Assembly (NCBI RefSeq): GCF_010731535.1
Contig: NZ_AP022581.1
Coordinates: forward strand, 3,853,952 to 3,917,951
Direction of reading: 5' to 3'
Source: Mycobacterium lacus
GTDB taxonomy: Bacteria > Actinomycetota > Actinomycetes > Mycobacteriales > Mycobacteriaceae
Length of the DNA: 64,000 nucleotides
The notes beneath the pieces are model-generated. The model was given only the letters and a program-made list of their open reading frames with translations, was not told the DNA's origin and did no database searches. The translations under genes were made by a program, and so were the position numbers. Below are positions 33,815 through 42,091 of this stretch, in pieces. Position 1 is the stretch's first letter, and every line of letters starts with the position of its first letter.

Positions 33815-34771
33815 GTGGAAAACGCAATGCAATCGGCCGCCGCCCCGCGGTGGCGGGGTAGGGCCGGCCGGCTGGAAGTCTGGTACGCCACCCTCTCGGA
33901 CCCGGTGACGCAGGCCGGGCTGTGGGTCCACTACGAAACGGTGGCGCCGACAGACGGCGGGTCGCCATACGCGCACGGCTGGCTGACCTGGTTTCCGGCG
34001 GTGTCGACGGATGACCCGCCGCGCACCGAACGCTTCGGCCCCGAACCGGCCCGGCCCGCGACCGGCCCTGCCTGGTTCGACGTCGCCGGCGCGCGAATCG
34101 CGCCCGAAGAACTGGCGGGACGGACCAAGTCATTCGCGTGGGACCTGCGGTGGAAGGACAGCGGCGCCCCGCTGTGGACGTTCCCGCGCGTGGCCTGGGA
34201 GCGCGAGCTGCTGCCCGGCGCCCAGGTGGTGCTCGCGCCCACCGCACGGTTCACCGGCTCGCTGACCTTCGGCGACGCCGACCACCGCCTCGACGGCTGG
34301 CGGGGCGGCGTGGCGCATATCTACGGGCACGGTAACGCCAAGCGGTGGGGGTGGATCCACGCCGACCTCGGCGGCGGAGACGTCCTCGAGGTGGTCACCG
34401 CGGTGTCGCAGCGGCCTGGGCTGCGCAAACTCGCGCCGCTAGCGTTCGTCCGCTTCCGGATCGACGAAAAGGACTGGCCCGCAAGCCCGTTACCGTCGCT
34501 GCGGATGAAAACAACGCTCGGCCTGCGGCACTGGCAGCTGGAGGGGCGCATCGGGGGCCGCAACGTGCTCATCCGCGTCGACCAGCCCGCGCAACGCTGT
34601 GTGAGCCTGGAATACACCGACCCCGACGGCGGCACCGCGGTGTGCACCAACACCGAGCAGGCCGACATCCACGTCGAGGTCGGCGATCGGCGGTGGGAGG
34701 TGCTGGGCACCGGCCACGCCGAAGTCGGCCTGCGCGGCGCGGAAGCACCAACAGAAAGGATTCCGTCATGA
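33815..34771 (+). CDS. Lipocalin-like/CrtC-like protein (Rv0493c-like)
   Basis: A 318-residue beta-rich protein with no signal peptide or transmembrane helix. Blocks such as GRAGRLEVWYATLSDPVTQ near residue 15, WTFPRVAWERELLPGAQVVL near residue 120 and GWRGGVAHIYGHGNAKRWGW near residue 160 resemble the AttH/CrtC (hydroxyneurosporene-synthase-like) double lipocalin fold. I recognise this only by pattern. Its TGA overlaps the next ATG by four bases, so the three genes 33815-37019 are a coupled operon. A role in modifying a lipid or isoprenoid together with the oxidoreductase is inference. Confidence 0.7.
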   Translation: MENAMQSAAAPRWRGRAGRLEVWYATLSDPVTQAGLWVHYETVAPTDGGSPYAHGWLTWFPAVSTDDPPRTERFGPEPARPATGPAWFDVAGARIAPEELAGRTKSFAWDLRWKDSGAPLWTFPRVAWERELLPGAQVVLAPTARFTGSLTFGDADHRLDGWRGGVAHIYGHGNAKRWGWIHADLGGGDVLEVVTAVSQRPGLRKLAPLAFVRFRIDEKDWPASPLPSLRMKTTLGLRHWQLEGRIGGRNVLIRVDQPAQRCVSLEYTDPDGGTAVCTNTEQADIHVEVGDRRWEVLGTGHAEVGLRGAEAPTERIPS

Positions 34772-35097
34772 GTTTTCTGCTGGACCCGCCGATGCTGGTC
34801 GCCTTCGGCATCCTCATCGAACGCGCGCTTCGCGAGGACCAGCGCGATGCCGCCGAGGCCGCCACGCTCGGCGTGTTCTTCGGCGGCTCCTTCGGCCTCT
34901 ACAACAACGTGCCCGGACTCGGGGTGTTGTGGCGCCCCTTCCGCGCGCGGAACGGCCGCGACTTCATGTGGAACAGCGGGGTCTTTCACGTGCAGACCGA
35001 CCAGTTGGATTGGCCGATGCACGCCGCGGCCGGGGCCATCTTCGCCACGTATCCGCTCTTTATCAAGCTGGGCCGGCGGCTCGGGCGCCTCACATGA
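34768..35097 (+). CDS. Small conserved membrane-associated protein (Rv0492A-like)
   Basis: A 109-residue protein starting MSFLLDPPMLVAFGILIERA, with mildly hydrophobic segments near residues 8-20, 38-50 and 85-100. No catalytic motif is visible. It overlaps both neighbours by four bases (ATGA), so its product is probably made in step with the lipocalin-like protein and the GMC oxidoreductase and may anchor or assist them. The ribosome-binding site is AGAAAGGA, 7 bases upstream. Confidence 0.8.
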   Translation: MSFLLDPPMLVAFGILIERALREDQRDAAEAATLGVFFGGSFGLYNNVPGLGVLWRPFRARNGRDFMWNSGVFHVQTDQLDWPMHAAAGAIFATYPLFIKLGRRLGRLT

Positions 35098-37019
35098 GCC
35101 GTCTCGCCGACCGGGCTTGGACCTTTTCCTTGGCCTCCTTCGGCACCGCGCTACTCCCCCCAGAGCAGGGCGGTCCGACACCGGCTCAGTTCGTCGAGCG
35201 CGTCGACCGCTACGTCACGCGACTGCCCGCGACATCGCGACTGGCGGTGCGCACCGGGCTGCTGTCAATGGCGGCCGCCAGTTACCTCACCACCGGGCGG
35301 TCCCTGTCGAGGTTGAGTCCGGACGCGCGCGCTGGGGTGCTCCGCCGGGTCGCCGCGCTGAGCCCGGAGGCCGGCGCGGCCGTCGAGGGCCTCAAGGCCA
35401 TCATGCTGCTCGCCAACGGCGCCGACGCCTACGCCCAGGAATTGCTCTCCCGCGCCCAGGAGCACGACCCGGCCCGCCCCGACGCCGCCATGACCGTCAT
35501 CCCATCGACCGAGAGCCACTCGGTGATCGCCAGCGACGCGGTGATCGTCGGGTCCGGGGCCGGCGGCGCGATGGCGGCCCGCACCCTCGCACGCGCCGGT
35601 TGCGACACCGTCGTGCTCGAAGAGGGACGCCGCTGGACGGTCGAGGAGTTCCGGACCGCTCACCCGATCGACCGCTATGCCGGCCTGTACCGCGGCGCCG
35701 GGTCCACAGTCGCGCTGGGACGCCCCTCGGTGGTGCTGCCGATCGGCCGGGCGGTCGGCGGCACCACCGTCGTCAACTCCGGCACCTGCTACCGGCCGCC
35801 GCTCGCCGTGCAACTGCGCTGGCGCGACCAGTTCGGCCTCGGCCTCGCCGACCCAGACCGGCTGGCCGGCCAGCTCGACGACGTCGAGCGCACGCTGCGG
35901 GTCGCGCCAGTGCCGCTCGAGATCATGGGCCGCAATGGGCGCCTGCTGCTCGACGCCGCCACGGCCCTGGGCTGGCCGGCTGCGCCCATCCCGCGCAACG
36001 CGCCGGGCTGTGCTGGCTGTTGCCAGTGCGCGATCGGCTGCCCAAACAACGCCAAGTTCGGCGTCCACCTCAACGCGCTGCCGCAGGCGTGCGCGGCCGG
36101 CGCGCGGATCCTCGCTGAGGCACGGGTGGAACGGGTGCTGCACGAGCACGGCCGCGCCCGCGGCGTGCGGGCCCGCCGGCCCGACGGCACCGCGATCGAC
36201 GTGCTCGCGGACATCGTCATCGTCGCCGCCGGTGCCACCGAGACGCCAGGACTGTTGCGGCGCAGCGGACTTGGCGCGCATCCACGGCTGGGCCGAAACC
36301 TCGCGCTGCATCCGGCGACCATGCTGGCCGGGCGCTTCGAGGGCGACGTTTTCGCGTGGCGCGGTGTGCTGCAGAGCGCCGCCGTGCACGAGTTTCACGA
36401 GTCAGACGGTGTGCTGATCGAAGCGACCTCCACGCCGCCGGGGATGGGGTCGATGGTGTTCCCCGGGTACGGCGCCGAGCTGCTCGGCTGGCTCGACCGG
36501 GCGCCTCATGTCGCGACGTTCGGTGCGATGGTGGCGGATCAGGGTGTCGGCTCGGTGCGCTCCGTGCGCGGCGAGACGTTGATCCGCTACGACATCACCC
36601 GGGCCGACCTCGCCAAGCTGCGGGTGGCGATGGCGGCGATGGGACGTCTGCTCTTCGCCGCCGGCGCGGTCGAAGTGCTGACCGGCCTGGCCGGCGCGGG
36701 CACGGTGCGAACGCCGGAAGCGCTGCAGGACCTACTGCGCCGGAGCAACCCGCGCAGCCTGCATCTGGCTGCCTTCCACCCGACGGGCACCGCGGCCGCC
36801 GGCTCCGACGGACAGGCCTGTCCGGTCGATGAAAACGGTCGACTGCGTGGCGTCGACGGGGTGTGGGTGGCCGACGCGTCGATCCTGCCGAGCTGCCCGG
36901 AGGTCAATCCGCAGCTGTCGATCATGGCGCTGGCGCTGGCCGTGGCGGGCGAGGTCGCCAGCGGCGCGCGTCGTCGCCGGGCTAGCCCTCCAGCTTGTAG
37001 CCCAGCCCCCGCACCGTGA
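35094..37019 (+). CDS. GMC-family flavin oxidoreductase (Rv0492c-like)
   Basis: A 641-residue FAD enzyme of the glucose-methanol-choline family, long-chain alcohol oxidase branch. The N-terminal ~135 residues are a helical extension. The FAD motif DAVIVGSGAGGAMAARTLAR follows near residue 150. The cysteine-rich CAGCCQCAIGCPNNAKFG near residue 305 is typical of fatty-alcohol and steroid-type members. The C-terminal catalytic segment contains HPTGTAAAGSDGQACPVDEN near residue 565 and NPQLSIMALALAVAGE. It probably oxidises a long-chain alcohol or sterol-like substrate, which fits the FadR-like regulator next door. The 3' end overlaps the convergent regX3 by 38 bases. Confidence 0.88.
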   Translation: MSRLADRAWTFSLASFGTALLPPEQGGPTPAQFVERVDRYVTRLPATSRLAVRTGLLSMAAASYLTTGRSLSRLSPDARAGVLRRVAALSPEAGAAVEGLKAIMLLANGADAYAQELLSRAQEHDPARPDAAMTVIPSTESHSVIASDAVIVGSGAGGAMAARTLARAGCDTVVLEEGRRWTVEEFRTAHPIDRYAGLYRGAGSTVALGRPSVVLPIGRAVGGTTVVNSGTCYRPPLAVQLRWRDQFGLGLADPDRLAGQLDDVERTLRVAPVPLEIMGRNGRLLLDAATALGWPAAPIPRNAPGCAGCCQCAIGCPNNAKFGVHLNALPQACAAGARILAEARVERVLHEHGRARGVRARRPDGTAIDVLADIVIVAAGATETPGLLRRSGLGAHPRLGRNLALHPATMLAGRFEGDVFAWRGVLQSAAVHEFHESDGVLIEATSTPPGMGSMVFPGYGAELLGWLDRAPHVATFGAMVADQGVGSVRSVRGETLIRYDITRADLAKLRVAMAAMGRLLFAAGAVEVLTGLAGAGTVRTPEALQDLLRRSNPRSLHLAAFHPTGTAAAGSDGQACPVDENGRLRGVDGVWVADASILPSCPEVNPQLSIMALALAVAGEVASGARRRRASPPACSPAPAP

Positions 37020-37665
37020 TCAGGTGCACCGGGTTTGCCGGATCAGCCTCGATCTTGGACCGTAGGCGCTTGACGTGAACGTCGAGCGTCTTGGTGTCGC
37101 CGACGTAGTCGGCGCCCCAGACCCGATCGATCAGCTGTCCGCGGGTCAGCACCCGCCCGCTGTTGCGCATCAGGTATTCGAGCAGGTCGAATTCCTTGAG
37201 TGGCAACGTAATAACGTCGCCGTTCACCGAAACGACGTGCCGCTCGACATCCATCCGCACCGGCCCCGACTCCAGCACGCCGTCGCTGATTTCGGAGTCG
37301 TCGTCGCCGCCGCGGCGCAGCACCGCCCGGATCCGGGCGATCAACTCCCGCGCCGAGTAGGGCTTGGTGACGTAGTCGTCGGCGCCCAGCTCCAGGCCGA
37401 CCACCTTGTCGATCTCGCTGTCGCGGGCCGTCACCATGATCACCGGCACGCTGGAACGGGCGCGCAGCTGCTTGCACACGTCGGTTCCTGACATCCCCGG
37501 CAGCATCAAATCCAGCAGCACGATGTCGGCGCCGGCGCGATCGAACTCGGCGAGCGCAGCCGGGCCGTCGGTCACCACGGTGGCCTCAAACCCCTCCTTG
37601 CGCAGCAGGAATGCCAGCGGATCAGCCAGCGACTCCTCGTCCTCCACGATCAACACGGTCGTCAT
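36982..37665 (-). CDS. regX3: Response regulator of the phosphate-responsive SenX3-RegX3 system
   Basis: A 227-residue OmpR/PhoB-type response regulator from the ATG at 37665. The acidic pocket and phosphoacceptor are VEDEESL at residue 7 and DIVLLDLMLPGMSG near residue 48. The switch threonine is in IMVTARDSE near residue 77 and the lysine in VTKPYSARELI near residue 100. The C-terminal winged helix ends VHLITVRGLGYKLEG. RegX3 activates phosphate-starvation genes in mycobacteria. It follows senX3 after a 150-base repeat-containing gap. Confidence 0.97.
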   Translation of the reverse strand: MTTVLIVEDEESLADPLAFLLRKEGFEATVVTDGPAALAEFDRAGADIVLLDLMLPGMSGTDVCKQLRARSSVPVIMVTARDSEIDKVVGLELGADDYVTKPYSARELIARIRAVLRRGGDDDSEISDGVLESGPVRMDVERHVVSVNGDVITLPLKEFDLLEYLMRNSGRVLTRGQLIDRVWGADYVGDTKTLDVHVKRLRSKIEADPANPVHLITVRGLGYKLEG

Positions 37666-37815
37666 CGACGCCACTCCTCCTCATCGCTTCGCTCTGCATC
37701 GTCGTTAGCGCTGGTCATCGGCGCCGCTCTCCCCCGCGAGCGGGTGTGGGTACCTCCCACTTGTGCGGGCGTGCCCCCACCTCATCGCTTCGCTCAGGAT
37801 GGCTATTAGTGCGGG
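37666..37815. repeat. MIRU-like repeat region between senX3 and regX3
   Basis: The 150-base gap holds two copies of a short core (TCATCGCTTCGCTC at 37681 and 37782, 101 bases apart) with related flanks, and a small inverted repeat in between (CCCCCGCGAGCGGG). The senX3-regX3 gap of M. tuberculosis is known to contain a variable number of MIRU units, so this is the same type of element, here divergent and not in perfect tandem. Confidence 0.7.
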
Positions 37816-39060
37816 TCATCGACTTAGCTCTTCCTCTCGTTGTGACCTGTTGGGCCGCGTTTCGTGCACCCGGGATTGCTCGGGTTGATCGTTGTCGTCC
37901 TGCTCCGCCGGTACCAACGCCGGCGATGCCGGAATAGACAATGTGAACGTCGATCCGGTTCCCGGCTTGCTCCACACTCCGATGCTGCCGTTGTGGTTGG
38001 CCGCGACATGTTTGACGATGGCCAGCCCCAACCCGCTGCCGCCGGTGGCCCGCGATCGCGCCTTGTCGCCCCGGAAGAACCGCTCGAACACCCGCTCCTG
38101 ATCTTCGAGAGGGATCCCGATGCCCCGGTCGGTGACGGCGATCTCGACGTTGTTACCGCGGCGGCGACGGCTGATCGACACCGGCGACCCGGGGGGTGAA
38201 TAGGCGATCGCGTTGGACACCAGGTTGGCCAGCGCGGTAATCAGCAATGTTTCGTCGCCCAACACCCGCAAGCCGCTGCGCGCGTCGGTGCGAACCTCGA
38301 TGTTGGCGTTGTCGGCGGCCACCTTGTGGCGTGAAATCGCTTCGGACACAATGGTATCGACGTCAATTTCGGTCATGTTGGGCAACCGCTCGGCGCCCTG
38401 CAGCCGCGATAGCTCGATCAGCTCCGCAACCATGTCACCCAGGCGGTTGGCCTCGATGAGCACCTTCTCGGCGAACCGGCGAACGGTTTCGGAGTCCTCC
38501 GCCGACGCCAACAGCGCCTCGGCCAGCAGCGCCATGGCGCCAACCGGGGTCTTGAGCTCGTGGCTGACGTTGGCCACGAAGTCGCGCCTGGCGGCCTCCA
38601 TACGGGCGTAGTCCGATTGGTCGTGGACGAAGACCACGGCGAACCGGCGATCTTCCTCGCTCAGCAACCGGGCGTAACCGTGCACGGACCGTCCGGAACG
38701 GACCGGGTTCGGGCGCTTGCTCGGCGCCAGGTCGAACTCGACGTCATCTCCGTCCAGCGCCTGCCGCGCTGCCTTCCAAGCCTGGTCGTCGAGCTGCCGG
38801 TCGCGTACCAGACCCAACTCCTTGGCCCGATCGTTGAGGTAAACCACATCGCGATGGGTATCCACCACCGCGGCGCCCATCGGCATCAGCGCGACGATGC
38901 GTTGCAGCATCTGCGAGACGGTGATCCCGGCCCACTCGGCGGCCACTCGCTTGCGGCGTTCAATCGCCCGCGGCGCCAGCCGGGTTCCGGCCGCTACGCC
39001 CACGGCCAGCGCCAGCACCGACAAGAACCCGGCCAGCAACAGTGCCGAGAACACAGTCAC
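37816..39060 (-). CDS. senX3: Sensor histidine kinase SenX3
   Basis: A 414-residue kinase. The N-terminus has one clear helix (VFSALLLAGFLSVLALAVGV). A PAS-like domain follows at residues ~50-150, then the dimerisation/phosphorylation block NVSHELKTPVGAMALLAEAL near residue 175. The catalytic ATPase domain has the N box (LITALANLVSNAIAY), G1 (VTDRGIGIPLEDQERVF) and G2 (GGSGLGLAIVKHVAANHNG). The C-terminal ~40 residues are charged and disordered. SenX3 responds to low phosphate and phosphorylates RegX3. The promoter region at 39061-39195 has a three-fold 11-base-spaced repeat. Confidence 0.97.
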   Translation of the reverse strand: MTVFSALLLAGFLSVLALAVGVAAGTRLAPRAIERRKRVAAEWAGITVSQMLQRIVALMPMGAAVVDTHRDVVYLNDRAKELGLVRDRQLDDQAWKAARQALDGDDVEFDLAPSKRPNPVRSGRSVHGYARLLSEEDRRFAVVFVHDQSDYARMEAARRDFVANVSHELKTPVGAMALLAEALLASAEDSETVRRFAEKVLIEANRLGDMVAELIELSRLQGAERLPNMTEIDVDTIVSEAISRHKVAADNANIEVRTDARSGLRVLGDETLLITALANLVSNAIAYSPPGSPVSISRRRRGNNVEIAVTDRGIGIPLEDQERVFERFFRGDKARSRATGGSGLGLAIVKHVAANHNGSIGVWSKPGTGSTFTLSIPASPALVPAEQDDNDQPEQSRVHETRPNRSQREEELSR

Positions 39061-39142
39061 ATGAAAAATCCTACAAATCCTTCTGAACCCGCCCTAGCGG
39101 AGCGAGGCCAAAATCGCACAAGTCACACGTTGCGCTACAGGT

Positions 39143-39171
39143 GTTCGGCTGCCGTTCACGCGGTGTTTGGC
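39143..39171 (+). promoter_or_regulatory. Candidate RegX3/PHO-box operator upstream of senX3
   Basis: Three 7-base elements recur at an exact 11-base period: GTTCGGC at 39143, GTTCACG at 39154 and GTTTGGC at 39165. Actinobacterial PHO boxes bound by PhoP/RegX3-type regulators are direct repeats of GTTCACC with 11-base spacing. The site is 83 bases upstream of the senX3 start, reading away from it on the plus strand, which fits autoregulation by RegX3. Confidence 0.55.
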
Positions 39172-39195
39172 AAACGGCCTAATTGCCGCCGCAAA

Positions 39196-39951
39196 TCAGG
39201 ATTTAGCCGCACCTTGACTGGCCACCGCGGCGGCACCTGCGGCCGCCGCCTCCGGGTCGAGATACGTTCCGCCCGGCACCAGCGGCCGCATGCCGGCATC
39301 CAGGTCGTAGCGCAGGGGAATGCCGGTCGGGATGTTCAGTCCGACGATCTCGTCGTCGGACATCTGGTCCAGGTGCTTGACCAGCGCACGCAAGGAGTTG
39401 CCGTGCGCGGCGATCAGCACTGTCTTACCGAACCGCAGGTCCGGCACGATCACGTCGGTGAAATACGGTAGAAACCGGGCCACCACGTCGGCCAGGCATT
39501 CGGTGAGCGGGCCGCCGCCGATGTCGGCATAACGCGGGTCGGCGTCCTGGCTGAACTGGCTGCCCTTCTCGATCGGCGGTGGCGGCGTGTCGTAGCTGCG
39601 CCGCCAGGCCATGAACTGCTCTTCGCCGTAGCGGGCCTGGGTCTCGGCCTTGTTCAGACCCTGCAGCGCTCCGTAGTGGCGCTCGTTGAGCCGCCAGCTA
39701 CGCCGCACGGGGATCCACAGCCGGTCGGCGACGTCGAGCGCGAGATCCGCGGTGGTGATCGCGCGTCGCAACAGCGACGTGTAAAGCACATCCGGCAACA
39801 GATTGTGTTCGGCGATCAGCTCGCCGCTGCGCACCGCCTCCGCCCGGCCCTTTTCGCTCAGCCCGACATCGACCCAGCCGGTAAACAGGTTGCGCGCGTT
39901 CCAATCGCTCTCGCCGTGGCGGAGCAGGACCAGCGTGGCGGTGTGTCCCAT
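39196..39951 (-). CDS. gpmA: 2,3-bisphosphoglycerate-dependent phosphoglycerate mutase
   Basis: Interconverts 3- and 2-phosphoglycerate in glycolysis. 251 residues. The phosphohistidine motif LVLLRHGESDWNARNLFTGW is near residue 8, SWRLNERHYGALQGLNKAET near residue 85 carries the glutamate, and the second catalytic histidine is in VLIAAHGNSLRALVKHLDQM near residue 180. Known as gpm1 in M. tuberculosis (Rv0489). It lies upstream of senX3 on the same strand; the LysE-type gene Rv0488 that follows YbjN in M. tuberculosis is not present here. Confidence 0.96.
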   Translation of the reverse strand: MGHTATLVLLRHGESDWNARNLFTGWVDVGLSEKGRAEAVRSGELIAEHNLLPDVLYTSLLRRAITTADLALDVADRLWIPVRRSWRLNERHYGALQGLNKAETQARYGEEQFMAWRRSYDTPPPPIEKGSQFSQDADPRYADIGGGPLTECLADVVARFLPYFTDVIVPDLRFGKTVLIAAHGNSLRALVKHLDQMSDDEIVGLNIPTGIPLRYDLDAGMRPLVPGGTYLDPEAAAAGAAAVASQGAAKS

Positions 39952-40047
39952 GCCGGCAAGTCTCTCACGGGGCGTCAGAGTCGTCGCGAGCGTAACGTCA
40001 CTGCGAATTGCGGCTTGATTTTTCGCAGCACGCTTACGCTCGCGGCG

Positions 40048-40560
40048 CTAGTCGTCGTCGATCAAGTGCGCGAAGGCTTGCAGGTTCTGCAGCGACTCCC
40101 CGCGCGACACCCGCCACTCCCACTCCTTTTGAATCGACGACCGAAAACCTAGCTCCAGCAACGTGTTGAAATCGGAATCCGCCGCCTCGACCACCTGCCC
40201 GAGCACCCGGTCGATTTCGTCGGCGTCGACCGAGGCCGGCGACATCCGCCCGACCAGGTAGATGTCGCCCACGTTGTCCAGCGTGTAGGCGACCCCGTAG
40301 AGTCGGCGGTTGCGCTTGAGCAAGAACCGGTAAACGCCCTCGTGGTTCTCGTCGGGCTTGCGGCACACGAACGCCTCGATGCGCACCGAATGCTCGCCGA
40401 TGGTCAGGATGGTGTTGGTCTTGAGCTTGCGCTCGCCGGGCAACTCCACGATTAGCGCCGGCGGCCCACCTCGCGCGCCAGGGTGACGCGAGTATTTCAG
40501 CTCGCTGGCGTCAAGCGCATCCTCGATGACTCGTCGCACCGCCTCCGAGGCAGGAGTCAT
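40048..40560 (-). CDS. YbjN-domain protein (Rv0487-like)
   Basis: A 170-residue protein with the YbjN/type III secretion chaperone-like fold: ALIVELPGERKLKTNTILTI near residue 32, then VCRKPDENHEGVYRFLLKRN, then VAYTLDNVGDIYLVGRMSPA near residue 95. Bacterial YbjN proteins act as sensory or chaperone-like factors, but this branch is uncharacterised. It overlaps the mshA stop by four bases (ATGA), which couples it to mycothiol synthesis. Confidence 0.85.
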   Translation of the reverse strand: MTPASEAVRRVIEDALDASELKYSRHPGARGGPPALIVELPGERKLKTNTILTIGEHSVRIEAFVCRKPDENHEGVYRFLLKRNRRLYGVAYTLDNVGDIYLVGRMSPASVDADEIDRVLGQVVEAADSDFNTLLELGFRSSIQKEWEWRVSRGESLQNLQAFAHLIDDD

Positions 40561-41900
40561 GCTCCCACCCCGCGACGCAATGTCCAGCCACGCGGCCCGC
40601 GCACCGCAACCAGGTCAGATATTCTGTCGGTCTCCCGGCGCTGGCGCGCGGTGGTGAACTCGCCGATCGCGCGACAGTAGCTGTCCAGCAGCGCGTCGGT
40701 CGTGTTCTCCCAGGAGAACGTGGCCGCGTGTCTGGCCGCCGCGCGGCGCATCGCCCACTGCTGCGGCCCGCCGTTCAGGCGTAACAAATCATCGATGGCC
40801 TCCGCCCACTGACCGACCTCGTGCCCGGACACCAGGGTGCCGGTGATCCCGTCGCGCACCGCAACCGGCAACCCACCGACCGCGGCCGCCACCACCGGGG
40901 TGCCGCAAGCTTGGGCCTCGACGGCGACCAATCCAAAAGATTCCGAATAGCTTGGCACCGCGACCAGATCGGCGGCGCAGAACAAGGTGGCCAGATCCGT
41001 GCGCGACTGCGGCGGCAGGAACGTCACCCGCGCCGTGATGCCGAGTTCGTCGGCGAGCCGAACCAGTCCGTCCGGGGAGGCCAGACCGCTGCCCGACGGG
41101 CCGCCGGCGACGACGATGCGCACCCCGGGCAATTTCGCGGCGGCACGCAGCACGATGTCGGGCGCTTTCAGCGGCTGGATGCGTCCGACGAATGCCACCA
41201 CGTGCTCGTCCGGCGGCAGCCCCAGCGCGACCCGGGCCGCCCGGCGATCGCCCGGGCGGAACACGTCCAAATCGACACCGGGGTGGACCACGTCGATGCG
41301 CGCCGGATCGGCGTGGTGAATCGAAATCAATTGCCGCGCTTCATCTTCGGTGTTGACGATGAGCCGATCGGCCTCGTCGACGACCTGCTGCTCGCCGACC
41401 GTGCGCAACGGCGGCTCCGGGGTATCACCGTCGGCCAGCGCCGCGTTCTTGACCGCGGCCAGCGTGTGCGCGGTATGCACCAGCGGCACCGCCCAACGGT
41501 CGCGGGCCAGCCAGCCGACCTGACCGGACAGCCAATAGTGCGAGTGGACAATGTCGTAATAACCCGGTTCGTGGGCGGCTTCGGCGCGCAGCACCCCCGC
41601 CGCGAACGCGCACAGCTGGGTGGGCAGGTCGTATTTGTCCAGGCCCTCGAATGGCCCCGCGACCACGTTACGTACCACCACGCCAGGTGCCACCCGTTCG
41701 GTCGGCGGATCTGTGGATGCGGTGGCCCGGGTGAAGATCTCCACCTCAATGCCTCGCCTGGCCAGATGCAGCGCGCTTTGCAGCACATAGACGTTCATGC
41801 CGCCGGCGTCGCCGGTTCCTGGCTGGGCAAGCGGTGAGGTGTGCACCGCCAACAGCGCGACCCGGCGCGGGCCGTTCACTGCCGAACCATGGTGCCGCAC
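40557..41900 (-). CDS. mshA: D-inositol-3-phosphate glycosyltransferase (mycothiol synthesis)
   Basis: Transfers N-acetylglucosamine from UDP-GlcNAc to inositol-3-phosphate, the first step of mycothiol synthesis. A GT-B, family 4 glycosyltransferase of 447 residues. The N-terminal loop GTGDAGGMNVYVLQSALHLA is near residue 28, VVHPGVDLDVFRPGDRR near residue 205, GGPSGSGLASPDGLVRLADE near residue 262, and the UDP-sugar EX7E block SESFGLVAVEAQACGTPVVA near residue 325. The N-terminus is shorter than in M. tuberculosis (480 residues). The GTG at 41900 is preceded by 26-base-spaced repeats and then by two insertion sequences. Confidence 0.95.
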   Translation of the reverse strand: MRHHGSAVNGPRRVALLAVHTSPLAQPGTGDAGGMNVYVLQSALHLARRGIEVEIFTRATASTDPPTERVAPGVVVRNVVAGPFEGLDKYDLPTQLCAFAAGVLRAEAAHEPGYYDIVHSHYWLSGQVGWLARDRWAVPLVHTAHTLAAVKNAALADGDTPEPPLRTVGEQQVVDEADRLIVNTEDEARQLISIHHADPARIDVVHPGVDLDVFRPGDRRAARVALGLPPDEHVVAFVGRIQPLKAPDIVLRAAAKLPGVRIVVAGGPSGSGLASPDGLVRLADELGITARVTFLPPQSRTDLATLFCAADLVAVPSYSESFGLVAVEAQACGTPVVAAAVGGLPVAVRDGITGTLVSGHEVGQWAEAIDDLLRLNGGPQQWAMRRAAARHAATFSWENTTDALLDSYCRAIGEFTTARQRRETDRISDLVAVRGPRGWTLRRGVGA

Positions 41901-41907
41901 ACAGTCA

Positions 41908-41952
41908 TCTTTACAGGACGCTACGCGACGTCCTCTTTACAGGACGCTACGC
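41908..41952. repeat. Short direct repeat just upstream of mshA
   Basis: TCTTTACAGGACGCTACGC occurs at 41908-41926 and again at 41934-41952, a perfect 19-base repeat at a 26-base period. It begins 8 bases before the mshA start codon on the template side, so it lies in the leader or promoter. It may be a duplication or a binding site. Confidence 0.7.
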
Positions 41953-42091
41953 AACGTTATCTGCACCCGCTAACCCGGATTTTTCGCGAAACTGTGCGTG
42001 ACACGGTGTTGAGTTAGCGAAAGTGCCTGTCCTGCAATGGATAATGAGGTTTCTTCAAGTCGTCAGTATCCAGCGGGGAGGCACTTTCTAA

